A DNA stretch of 64,000 nucleotides from an uncultured Mesonia sp. (GTDB taxonomy: Bacteria > Bacteroidota > Bacteroidia > Flavobacteriales > Flavobacteriaceae), in contig CATQIB010000007.1 of NCBI GenBank assembly GCA_958296185.1, positions 195,156 through 259,155 on the forward strand, given 5' to 3'. A program made the translations under genes and the position numbers. Under the pieces are notes generated by a model. It worked only from the letters and a program-made list of their open reading frames with translations. It searched no databases and had not been told where the DNA came from. Below, one piece after another: positions 20,729-30,700 of the stretch; within the stretch, counting starts at the first letter, position 1; every line of letters starts with the position of its first letter.

Positions 20729-23099
20729 AATATTAGAACGAGCCCTTGCCCGTGAAAAAAAAGCACGAAAAAAGGCTGAAACAATTTTAGAAGAAAAATC
20801 TACTGAGCTTTTTTTACTCTCTGAGCAATTAGCCGAATCTAACAAAAAACTTAGTGCTGCCGTTCAAGAAAAAACCAGCCGATTAAAAGGAGTTTTTGAT
20901 ACCATCATAGACCCTTTTGTAATTATCGACTTACAAGGAATTGTGGTTGATATGAATCAAGCCGCCGTTGATTTGTTTGGTTTTGATCACCTGGAAAAGC
21001 GCGTCAATTTAATGGATTTGGTTTTACCTGAATATAAGGAGTATACCAGCCTAGCATTTCGAAAACTTTATGAGAAAGGCTCTTTCTCAAACTATAATGT
21101 AAAGATAACCACCTTTCATCAAGAAGAAAAAATTGTACAAGTAAACGCTAGTCTTATTTATGATGCACAAGGTAAACCAACCTTAGCACAAGGAATTGCT
21201 AGAGATGTTACTGCCGAAACAGAATTGAGACGCTTGCTTCAAGAGCAAAAAAAAGCAGCTCGATATCATCATGGATAACTCCCCTGTTGGCATCAGTTTA
21301 TCGACTTCAAATTTTGACGGTTTAATTCTGGCCAACAAAACCCTAACTCACCTATTAGGCTATACCCAAGAAGAAATTAGTAAAGTTAATCCGTATGATT
21401 TAACCCATCCCGATGATCGGGAGTGGTCTTTAGATTACCTTAAGCGCTTAAAGAAAGGTGAAATCAACCAGTACGCTATTGAAAAGCGCTATATCAAAAA
21501 AAACGGCGATATCATTTGGGCAAAAACTTCGGCAAAAGCAGTTGAAGACAATAAAAGTAAGATTAAATATCAAGTAGCCACCGTTGAAGATATTACAAAA
21601 GAAAAAGAAATTTTTCAAAAATTACAAGATTCACAAAAGCCGTCTTTCGAGCTTAATAGTTAACCTTCAAACCGGAGTATTGCTAGAAGACGAGCATAGC
21701 AAAATTGTTTTGACCAACGAGCGCTTTTGCAAGATGTTTAAAATAGACGCTACACCACGTGATTTAGAAGGTTTACCTTGCGAATCTTTGGTCAAATCGC
21801 ATAAAGATCTTTTTGTATATCCAGAAAAATTTGTTGAACGTATTGCTTTACTTATTGAAAACAAGAACCGTATTTTAAACGAGGAGTTGCTACTAAAAGA
21901 CGGCCGAATATTTAAGCGAGATTTTATACCCATTTACCAAGATAATAAATACAAAGGGCACCTTTGGAGTTATACCGATATCACCCTAAAAAGAAAATAT
22001 AAGACTAACCTAAAAAAACAAAAAGAAAAATACAGTAGTATTATCGCCAATATGAATTTGGGCTTGGTAGAAACCGACTTAGAAGACAAAATAATTTATA
22101 CCAATAATAGTTTTTGTAAGATGAGTGCCTATGCTAAAAACGAACTGATGGGAAAAGAAGTTCCAGAGTTTCTGCTCACTCCAAAATCAGCCAAGCAATA
22201 TGCGCTGCAAAAGAAAAAATTAAAAACCAACAAGCAGACTCTTTTGAAATAAGTGTTTACAGCAAAGATGATAAATTAAAATATTGGTTGGTTAGCAGCG
22301 CTCCCAATTATAATGTTAATGGCAAACTCGTGGGTCATATCGGTATTTACCTCGACATTACACAGCTTAAAAAATTAGAGAAACAAAAAGAGCAACTGTT
22401 AGCAAGCCTTGAAAAACAAAACGAACACCTCAACGAGTATGCCCATATTGTTTCACACGACTTAAAATCACCCTTGCGTAATATCTCTGCCCTATTAAGT
22501 TGGACCAAAGAAGATTTTGAAACCAATTAGGAGAAGAATCACTCGTAAACCTAGATTTAATACAATCTAAGGTTGAAAAAATGGATCATTTAATTGAGAA
22601 TATATTAAAATACTCCAGTATAGAGAGCGATATTCTTTTTGAAGAAAATGTAGCTATAGCTGATTTAATTCAAAATATCAAAGAGCTCATTTACATACCC
22701 GAGCATATCAACCTGCTAATAGAAGGAGAAATGCCAGTGATTAAAGCCGATAAAACCCGCATGCAACAAGTGTTTCAAAACCTTTTAAGCAACGCCGTAA
22801 ATTATATCGATAAAAGAAGAAGGCTTTATTCGTGTTTCGTGTAGCCAGAACAAAACCCATTATCAATTTGCCATTACCGATAACGGCATTGGCATAGCCC
22901 CAGAACACCACCAAAAGATCTTTAAAATTTTAATTCTCTGGGCAATCACGAAAAATCAACCGGTATTGGCTTGAGTATTGTAAAAAAAATTATTGATTTA
23001 TACCAAGGTAAAATTTGGTTAACCAGCGAACCCGGTAAGGGAACTACATTTTACTTTACCTTAAAAAAAAGCGCTCAAATTAGGGCGTTGAATAAATAA
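20706..23099 (+). pseudogene. Multi-PAS sensor histidine kinase broken by six single-base indels as given
   Basis: ORFs 20706-21278, 21271-21663, 21584-22252, 22288-22530, 22581-22844 and an unlisted tail form one PASx3-HisKA-HATPase protein: [42 protein letters not shown]. Three insertions and three deletions; composite length 2394 = 3x798. Confidence 0.85.
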
Positions 23100-23131
23100 A
23101 ATATACTAAATTGTAAATTACGAAATAGTTT

Positions 23132-23455
23132 ATGCAAGAAGAACCGAACCTGAGCTATATCGAAAAATTAGCCGATGGCGATCAAGCATTTAAAAACCGC
23201 CTGCTAGCGATTATTAAAGAAGAGTTACCACAAGAAGTAGCAAGCTTTAAAGAAAACTTATCGCAAAGAAAACTTGCATTGGCCGCCGATGGGGTGCATA
23301 AGCTCAAACATAAAATTAGTATCTTAGGGCTCGAATCGAGCTATGCTAAGGCCGAGCAATTTGAAGAAGAGCTCCGCCAAGAAAATATAGTGGGTTTAGC
23401 CCAATTTGAGATAACCCTAAGTACAATGCAAACCTTTATTGATAAGTGTTTATGA
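23132..23455 (+). CDS. Hpt (histidine phosphotransfer) domain protein
   Basis: About 107 aa helical protein with HKLKHKISILGLESSYAKAEQFEEELR, similar to the Hpt HxLKG-type helix. Confidence 0.75.
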   Translation: MQEEPNLSYIEKLADGDQAFKNRLLAIIKEELPQEVASFKENLSQRKLALAADGVHKLKHKISILGLESSYAKAEQFEEELRQENIVGLAQFEITLSTMQTFIDKCL

Positions 23456-24167
23456 GCCAAATGGACTGTATTATTATAGATGATGAAAGTACTGCGAGGA
23501 GTATTATGGAGCACCTTGTGCTTCAGAATGAAAAACTAAAGCTCGTCGATCAATTTAGCGATGCTATTCAAGCTATTAAATTTTTAAATCAAAGCAGTGT
23601 TAGCCTCATTTTTTTAGATATTCATATGCCCAGCTTTAGCGGATTTGATTTTATACAGACCCTTAAAAACCCACCTAAAATAATATTAACTACCTCAGAT
23701 AAAAATTTTGCTATTGAGGCGTTTGAGTACGATTGTATTGTAGATTACTTGGTGAAGCCCATTAGCCAGTCGCGCTTTAATAAGGCGGTAGAAAAAGCTC
23801 ACAAATTAAATCGTAAACCCAGTGAAAAAAATACTAGTCAAAATGATCAAAATCAGATCAATGAGCTATATATCAACATAGACGGCGTTTAATAAAGTTA
23901 AACCTAAATAATATTTATCTCATCGAAGCGCGCGGTGATTATATTTTAATCAAAACCGAAGAAAAAAACTATACCGTACACTCTACTTTAAAAAAGATCG
24001 AAGAAAAACTTCCAGCAGACCTCTTCTTAAAAATTCATCGCTCTTATATAATCAACACAAAGATGATTATAGATATTGAGGATAATAGTGTGTTAATCAA
24101 AAAAGACGTGGTACCGGTAAGTAGGTCGAAACGCCAAGAATTAATGAAGCGTCTAAATTTGCTGTAA
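23452..24167 (+). pseudogene. LytTR-family response regulator (REC-LytTR), frameshifted as given
   Basis: REC part CIIIDDEST, FLDIHMPSFSGFD, YLVKPIS. Adding one base near 23886 restores INIDGRLIKLNLNNIYLIEARGDYILIKTEEKNYTVHSTLKKIEEKLPADLFLKIHRSYIINTKMI. Length 716 = 3n+2. Confidence 0.87.
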
Positions 24168-24255
24168 ATAAATAGATAAGTAGTATTATTAATCCAATGG
24201 TCTAAAGATAAAGGTTGCTCATCGAAAAACACCCTTATCCAAAGAACTAAGCCTA

Positions 24256-24263
24256 TAAATTTG
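24256..24263 (+). promoter_or_regulatory. -7 element TAAATTTG
   Basis: TAnnTTTG, 25 bp before ATG 24288. Confidence 0.5.
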
Positions 24264-24287
24264 TGGGTATAATTCAACCCATTAATC

Positions 24288-26741
24288 ATGAGAGGCACTT
24301 TATTTCTTTATTTAATTTTGTGGAGTTTTGGCACCACAGCACAAAACTACAACTACCTAGGAAATTACACCAGCAACGGTACACCCCTATACCTAGAACC
24401 GTTTAATGATGTTATTACTCCTAGTACCTTTGATATGCTCGCGGCAATAGTACCCGAAGGCTTTCCTGTACCCGACTACAACCCGCATTATATTTCGGCA
24501 GGATATGATACCGATATAATCTTAGATCAAGCAGCCGATGTTTGGGTTACTTTTGTACAAGAAGGTGCGGGTTATAAAAACGTACTGGGATTTTATACTT
24601 ATGATATTCAGAATCCGCCTAGCTCTGCACCAACTGCAGCAGATATCACCATTATTTACCCCAATGTTTCGGCTATAGGATCTGGCGGTGGATTGCAAGC
24701 TGGGAATAAAGTGAAAATTGGAAGTTTTCCCGCTCAAACGGGCATTGGATGGGTGCTTATCGCCAACGGCTGGAATAGCAGCCAATCAAGCGTGGGCAAC
24801 GGTGCCTGGAAGGTTTATTCCAATCCAAATTTTAATCCAGAGGCCAATCCTGATTTACGCCATCATAATGTATTGATAAAAGATGAGGATAACCAAAGAA
24901 TCATCTTAGGATTTGAAGATGTGCGACGCGACTATGCTTCATGTGACAACGATTTTAATGATGCCTTATTTTATGTAACGGCCAATCCCTATGCTGCGCT
25001 TAAAACCAGTAATTATGCCGATGTAAGTAGTGCAAGCGATGTGAGTTCAGCCAATCTAGGCGGTCTGGAGAGCCACGGCGGTTTAGCACGCTTAATTGCA
25101 AAACGTAATTTCAAAAGGCAGCAAACCAATTCTTTTGCCCATAAAAAACATATGCAAACCCAGTATAGTCGCAAAACAACCCAAAGCCAAACCAATGCAA
25201 ATCCTTTTGAACATGTAGGTAGTTTGCTGCCTCAAACAGGCATGATGGGAACTGAACATGCCTTAACCTCTACTCCAACAGATCTTTTAGATATTACCAA
25301 TGCCGTAGACGTAGCTGCCGTAGATTATTATCAAGGTAGTAATAGGGTAGCTGCCGCCCTAGTAACTAAAACTTTAGATAGCGTATACAGCCATTCTAAG
25401 ATGATTTGCGACCGCTTAAATGGTTCACGTCTTGAAGATATACGCAGCATTCGCTTTCAAGGTCACCAACTCATAATGCTTCAAATAAAACGGTCAAATA
25501 ATCAAATTGAATATGCTGTTTTATTTTCCATAGCGCGCGAAATTCAAAATCAATATAAACTACACAGTTACTGGAATATTAGCGATTATCCCATTAACAA
25601 AGACTATTTAAACTTTCAGGTATGGGGTACACAAATGGGACAAGTGAGTCATATTACCCAAAGCATCTTAAATGTTTTTTTATCTAGCAATCTAACCAGT
25701 ACAACACCAATAAAACACGTACCTCGTATTTTTGTCAAGAATGCATCCTATCAAAACGGTTTAATAAATTTAACTTTAATAAATAAAAGTGGTGACACTC
25801 AATTAAATCTTAGCGCACAAAAGCGTCTTACCGAATTGAGTAACCAAAGCAATATTAATCAGCAAATTACGCTCACTGGTAATCGTGAAGAGACAATTAG
25901 CCTCAATTGGGGATACTTATTCGATGCGGGATTGTCTCTACAAACAGGTGCTAATAATATTCCCGATGCGCTGTATCTTGCCGACGGCCCATGGGGATTA
26001 GATTATCTAAACAACGATACGCAGATAAATCAATTTAACATAACCCCAGAAACTGGTGCCTTTACCACCACCCCAGGTGAATATAAACTAGAACGTCAAG
26101 TCTATGCCTCGGGCACTACCAAAGGGACAGCCAATATTTTTCGCAATATATTACCAGGCGAACAATTTTTTGACGCCCGTGGTTATAGCAATATTAACTT
26201 TAATTTAGCCTGTGACCTCCCCGTAGAAGTGATTTTGGTTACCGAAGGCTTACAACAATGGAGTGAGCGCTTACGTTACTCCTTAATTTCGCCAACAACT
26301 ACAGGACAAGATTACAGCATTGACTTAAACCAGTTTACCAATCCGCAAGGCCATAGCTACCAAGGAGAAGCCATAAAATCTGTTGTGTTCTCTCTGCAAG
26401 GAAATTACCAAACATTTCAAGCCTTTTCTGTATCAATAAAACAAATAGTCTTTAGTGATCAAGCGCTTGGAATCACAGATGATTTTGCTATAAGCAACAA
26501 GGAACGAATTAGTTGCAGTCCCAATCCATTTCAAGAGACTACCCAATTGCAATTTACCGAGAAGCCGGGTTTAACTTCAATACAAGTCTACTCTATTTCT
26601 GGTAAAAAGGTGTATGAAGGGCTACATCAAATAAACCAAAAAAATATTGAATTACAATTAAAAGATCTTAAGAGCGGTTTGTATCTCTGCAAAGTGGCTA
26701 CCCCTAAAAAAATCTTTACGCTTAAGTTGGTAGTAGAGTGA
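24288..26741 (+). CDS. Secreted DUF4114-domain protein with T9SS type A C-terminal sorting domain
   Basis: Signal peptide; DUF4114-like FEDVRRDYASCDNDFNDALFYV; C-terminus NPFQETTQLQF...IQVYSISGKKVYEG...LKSGLYLCKVAT. Confidence 0.8.
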   Translation: MRGTLFLYLILWSFGTTAQNYNYLGNYTSNGTPLYLEPFNDVITPSTFDMLAAIVPEGFPVPDYNPHYISAGYDTDIILDQAADVWVTFVQEGAGYKNVLGFYTYDIQNPPSSAPTAADITIIYPNVSAIGSGGGLQAGNKVKIGSFPAQTGIGWVLIANGWNSSQSSVGNGAWKVYSNPNFNPEANPDLRHHNVLIKDEDNQRIILGFEDVRRDYASCDNDFNDALFYVTANPYAALKTSNYADVSSASDVSSANLGGLESHGGLARLIAKRNFKRQQTNSFAHKKHMQTQYSRKTTQSQTNANPFEHVGSLLPQTGMMGTEHALTSTPTDLLDITNAVDVAAVDYYQGSNRVAAALVTKTLDSVYSHSKMICDRLNGSRLEDIRSIRFQGHQLIMLQIKRSNNQIEYAVLFSIAREIQNQYKLHSYWNISDYPINKDYLNFQVWGTQMGQVSHITQSILNVFLSSNLTSTTPIKHVPRIFVKNASYQNGLINLTLINKSGDTQLNLSAQKRLTELSNQSNINQQITLTGNREETISLNWGYLFDAGLSLQTGANNIPDALYLADGPWGLDYLNNDTQINQFNITPETGAFTTTPGEYKLERQVYASGTTKGTANIFRNILPGEQFFDARGYSNINFNLACDLPVEVILVTEGLQQWSERLRYSLISPTTTGQDYSIDLNQFTNPQGHSYQGEAIKSVVFSLQGNYQTFQAFSVSIKQIVFSDQALGITDDFAISNKERISCSPNPFQETTQLQFTEKPGLTSIQVYSISGKKVYEGLHQINQKNIELQLKDLKSGLYLCKVATPKKIFTLKLVVE

Positions 26742-26763
26742 TTTGTTAAGTTGTTTTTTGTAA

Positions 26764-26796
26764 AAAGCCAAGTATACAAATACTTGGTTTTTTTTA
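26764..26796 (+). terminator. Rho-independent terminator
   Basis: CCAAGTAT-ACAA-ATACTTGG followed by T8. Confidence 0.85.
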
Positions 26797-26832
26797 TCTC
26801 TACAGGTTACCGGATGGTATCCCTTTACGGAT

Positions 26833-28941
26833 TTATTTTTGGCTGCTAAAAATAGGTTTTGAGGTGATTGACCAATGCAAGCGTAAGCCCAACTGAGAAA
26901 AGGTAAATCCCGCAGCCGTTGCCGATGCTATATTACTGTGCAATCCGTAAAGGTTTAGTAAGAAACGATTGCTAAACTTATAACCCAACTTAGCTTGAAT
27001 ACGATAAGTACCTTGGCTTTTTTGATCTTCAATAAACTGGTAACCTAATGCGGTATTCAAGCTATAAAAAACAGATTGCGCTGGCTGGGACTGTTCATCT
27101 TGCAACCAATCGGCGAAAATTTCAACAGCGTTAAAACGCAACGGACTAAAGTAAGCTTCTGGTCTTCTTTTATCAAAGCTTAAATATTGGTAATTAAGCC
27201 CTAGCTTTACCACTGGGCGATACATAATATGATAGTAGAACGATGTAAACAGCAAGTGCCGATGATTTTCATCGCTCTGCTTAGTATAGAAATACTGTGT
27301 AAACCAGCCCCAATTTTTTAGCGCATTAAAGTTATAATTGCCATAAAGATGATTAGCAGCTATATTCCGTTTTAACAAATCGGCATTAAAATCTTGTATT
27401 TCTCGTTTAAAGCCAAGCTGAAAATGGTGTCTGGTTTGCGGCTTATAATCAAAATATCCATGCAAAGTCCATTGATTTTGATGCCGATTATTACTTGATG
27501 TCTTTTGTATACCACCCAGTAAGTAAGATTTAAGCTTAGGCGAAAAACGATGCTGTATCCCTCCCATAAAATGCTGTGTACTTGCCGATATATCTGTGTT
27601 ATTATTTTTGGTCTTTCTATAAGAGTAACCAGTCAATACACGAGTTTTAAAAGAAAGCGGAGCTTGAATTTGTGTATGAGAAGCCCAAGCCAAATTATCG
27701 CCATTATCTTTTGTAAGCTCGATTTTCTGTTGAAGGCTGGGCGTATTTTTAATCAATATCTTCTTATTTAATGCCGTCGCATCCTTTTGCCCTGGAAACA
27801 ATTTCAAGGTCTGCTGGGTAAGCTTCTGACTCCATTCATGTTGCTGATTGGCAAAATAAGCGTTTGCCAAGCCCAAATTACCATCAAAAGAAACACTATT
27901 TTTGACAAGCAGGTCTTTATAGAGGCTAATGCTTTGCTCAAATTGCCCCGTATACATACCTAAGGTAGCTTCTAAAGCCACCACCCATTCTTCTTTTCCA
28001 TATTTTAGCTTTAATTTTGATATTTGTTGTTTGGCTGCTTTGAATTTTCTATTCCATAATAAGGCTTGTACTAAGCGTTCTTCTGCTGTTTTTCGCACCC
28101 TATCATTTTGCAGTTCCATTGCTTTTTGTTGGGCTTTGCGGGCCAGATCTAAAGCTTTTTTCTGTTTATGAATTTTGTGCCAGGCAAGTGCCAATCCTTG
28201 CCAAGATAAGATTCTATTAACAGGCTTATCGGATTTTAGCAAACGATTATAAGTGGCAATAGCCGCCCTCGGTATATCTTGATCTAAATACACTTGAGCT
28301 AGATTGAGTAAACTCTCAGCATCTAAGGGAAAGTCTTCCAAATTTTGCTCTAATAAAACAATGGCTTCTGCATGACGCTCTGCTTTCAAATGTTGGTAGG
28401 CATGCCCCAACCGAATGTATTTTAATGAGGTTAACGCATTTGTATTTTGGGGATCAACAACTAAAGCCTTAGCAATCATTTCTTGAGCTTCCTCATAAGC
28501 CATAAGGTTGGAATAGGTATTTGCCAAACCTAAAAGAGCATTAAAGTTTTGCGGGTAAGCCTCTACTAGTTTAGTATAAAATCTTTTGGCTTTAGCGTAA
28601 TCTTTATTCCACAGTAAGGCTTCTGCATAATTCAATTGCACCTCTAAATCGTCTGGGTATTCTTGTAAAATTTCGGCAAAATAACGCAAAGCTTGATCGG
28701 GCTGCTCATTTAGACCTAGTGCTCTACCATAACAAATTCGGGCCGTTTTGTTATTAGGATATTCTTTTAAAATCTCAGCAAAAAAAGATTCGGCTTGACC
28801 GTATTTACCCGTTTCGAGAAGTTGAAAACCCGGCTCCATATATTGAGCGGTTGCTGTGGTAAGCCAGATAAAAAATAAGCAGGAAATTTTAATTTTTAAG
28901 CTTTTAAATGCCATTAAAGGTGTTTTGGTTAAAGTTAGCAA
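26833..28941 (-). CDS. TPR protein with C-terminal outer-membrane beta-barrel (YaiO/PgaA/BcsC-like)
   Basis: Repeated TPR motifs, then an aromatic-rich alternating beta-barrel pattern including YFSPLRFNAVEIFADW. Confidence 0.75.
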   Translation of the reverse strand: MLTLTKTPLMAFKSLKIKISCLFFIWLTTATAQYMEPGFQLLETGKYGQAESFFAEILKEYPNNKTARICYGRALGLNEQPDQALRYFAEILQEYPDDLEVQLNYAEALLWNKDYAKAKRFYTKLVEAYPQNFNALLGLANTYSNLMAYEEAQEMIAKALVVDPQNTNALTSLKYIRLGHAYQHLKAERHAEAIVLLEQNLEDFPLDAESLLNLAQVYLDQDIPRAAIATYNRLLKSDKPVNRILSWQGLALAWHKIHKQKKALDLARKAQQKAMELQNDRVRKTAEERLVQALLWNRKFKAAKQQISKLKLKYGKEEWVVALEATLGMYTGQFEQSISLYKDLLVKNSVSFDGNLGLANAYFANQQHEWSQKLTQQTLKLFPGQKDATALNKKILIKNTPSLQQKIELTKDNGDNLAWASHTQIQAPLSFKTRVLTGYSYRKTKNNNTDISASTQHFMGGIQHRFSPKLKSYLLGGIQKTSSNNRHQNQWTLHGYFDYKPQTRHHFQLGFKREIQDFNADLLKRNIAANHLYGNYNFNALKNWGWFTQYFYTKQSDENHRHLLFTSFYYHIMYRPVVKLGLNYQYLSFDKRRPEAYFSPLRFNAVEIFADWLQDEQSQPAQSVFYSLNTALGYQFIEDQKSQGTYRIQAKLGYKFSNRFLLNLYGLHSNIASATAAGFTFSQLGLRLHWSITSKPIFSSQK

Positions 28942-29057
28942 TTTACGCTGAGTTCTATTAATTTCATCTACAGAAAACCTCCATTAAACGAATTTAAACC
29001 CGGATTGCCTAAATAAGCTTGATCTTTGAAGCAACAAAACCATTAAAACCTAAGAAT

Positions 29058-29339
29058 ATGGCATTTTTAATTAGTTCACAAAACGGAGAATTATTATTAC
29101 AGGGCAATCTAAATGTTGACCAAGTGCACCAAATAAGACCACATTTAATCAATTTTAAAAAAGAAAGGCAACTGATAATTAATTTAAGTGCCTTAGATAG
29201 TTTAGATACCGGTAGTGTTTTTGAATTAAAACATCTAAGTCTTTGGGTACGCAAATATCAAAAAATGCTCACTTTCACAGGAGAAAGCAATCAGAAAATA
29301 AAAGGTGCTTTTAAGCGCAGTGGTATTGCATTATTTTAA
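29058..29339 (+). CDS. STAS-domain protein (anti-sigma-factor-antagonist-like)
   Basis: LLLQGNLNVDQVHQIRPHL...QLIINLSALDSLDTGSVFELKHL; ATG at 29058 inside ORF 29019-29339. Confidence 0.6.
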   Translation: MAFLISSQNGELLLQGNLNVDQVHQIRPHLINFKKERQLIINLSALDSLDTGSVFELKHLSLWVRKYQKMLTFTGESNQKIKGAFKRSGIALF

Positions 29340-29368
29340 TTAATGCAACTCGTTTCATAAACCTATTT

Positions 29369-30655
29369 ATGCAAATACAACTATCTGTAAAAAAAATAAG
29401 ACTTAAATCCGCCCAGTGGTTTATGCTAAGTGCTTTATTCGTTAATGCTGGTAATTACTTGTATAACTTAATATTAGGTCGGCTTTTGGGTCCAAGTCAA
29501 TTCGCCGATGCTGCCTTGCTCATTACTTTTTTAATGCTGCTTTCTTTTATAGCCATGACCTTTCAATTGAGTTTGGCTAAATTTACGGCCGCCGCAGAAG
29601 ATCACGAGGTGCCGCTACTTTGGCATTTCATTAGAAAGTATGCTTTATGGACTGGGATAATTATAGGTATTCTCATTCTTTTATGGGCACCGCAATTTCA
29701 ATCTTGGTTTAACACCCAAAGCCTTTGGATGTTTTACTTGCTCGGTTTGGGGGTGCCGCTTTATTTCTTAATGAGCGTTAATCGCGGTTACTACCAAGGG
29801 AGAACAGACTTTTTAAAACTATCGGCCACCTATCAAACCGAAATGCTAAGTAGACTTATTTTAAGTGTTCTGCTTGTTTTAATTTGGCGAGAAAATACGG
29901 CAATTTTGGTAGCAATCGGTATATTATTATCCTTAGGGTTTGCTTTGGTTCCCTTCCCTCGACTACCTAAAATCAACCAAGCTTTAACTTACAGCTTAGC
30001 ACCAGAGAAAAAAAAAGCAATTCGTTTATTTGTAGGGATCACCGCTTTTTATGAACTCTCCCAAATCATTATAAACAACAGTGATATCCTATTGGCAAAA
30101 CATTATTTTAAAGCCTACGAGGCAGGGTTATACGCCTCGATGGCCTTAATAGGGCGTATGGTTTATTTTGTTGCTTGGATGCTGGTTATGGTTTTATTAC
30201 CCCGTGTAGTGCAGTTGGAAAAACAACAAGTAAACAGCCTACCGCTTTTTTTAAAGTATTTAGCAGGCATAAGCTTATTGGTTTTTTGTATTGTTTTGGG
30301 AGCCTATTTTTTTCCAAATACATTAGTACAGCTATTATTTGGTGAAGCTTACACGAGTATTGCTCCCCTTTTATGGAAATACGCGTTGGCCACAGCGTTA
30401 TTCACCCTTGCCAACGTTTTTGTATATTACTTTTTATCTTTAGGCCAATATCTTCCTGTCTTGTTATCGGCTCTATTAGGATTGGCTCAGGTGGGTAGTT
30501 TAATTTTCTTTCATCACAGTTTAGAACAAGTGGTAGAGGTACAAATAATTTGCATGGCACTTTTATGTTTAATGCAAGTATTGCTTTTCTTTTATCTGAA
30601 AAATAGAAATATTGGTCTAAGCAAATGCCCCATTCATCGAAGAATAAAAGAGTGA
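29369..30655 (+). CDS. Polysaccharide flippase/transporter (Wzx/PST family)
   Basis: 12-14 hydrophobic segments; NYLYNLILGRLLGPSQFADAALLITFL; NRGYYQGRTDF. Confidence 0.85.
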   Translation: MQIQLSVKKIRLKSAQWFMLSALFVNAGNYLYNLILGRLLGPSQFADAALLITFLMLLSFIAMTFQLSLAKFTAAAEDHEVPLLWHFIRKYALWTGIIIGILILLWAPQFQSWFNTQSLWMFYLLGLGVPLYFLMSVNRGYYQGRTDFLKLSATYQTEMLSRLILSVLLVLIWRENTAILVAIGILLSLGFALVPFPRLPKINQALTYSLAPEKKKAIRLFVGITAFYELSQIIINNSDILLAKHYFKAYEAGLYASMALIGRMVYFVAWMLVMVLLPRVVQLEKQQVNSLPLFLKYLAGISLLVFCIVLGAYFFPNTLVQLLFGEAYTSIAPLLWKYALATALFTLANVFVYYFLSLGQYLPVLLSALLGLAQVGSLIFFHHSLEQVVEVQIICMALLCLMQVLLFFYLKNRNIGLSKCPIHRRIKE

Positions 30656-30700
30656 AGCTTTAAAAGATTGAGATTTGTAGTATAAACTAAAACAATACTT

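Noticed and set aside
21246-21253. Programmed frameshifting at the A8 run in the kinase gene
   Set aside because: Six indels in both directions in one gene cannot be explained by programmed frameshifting; consensus error or decay is simpler.
19753-23099. Interpreting the split RR/HK ORFs as separate small signalling proteins
   Set aside because: Breakpoints fall inside conserved domains and single-base corrections restore continuous receiver, PAS and kinase domains, so these are fragments of single genes.
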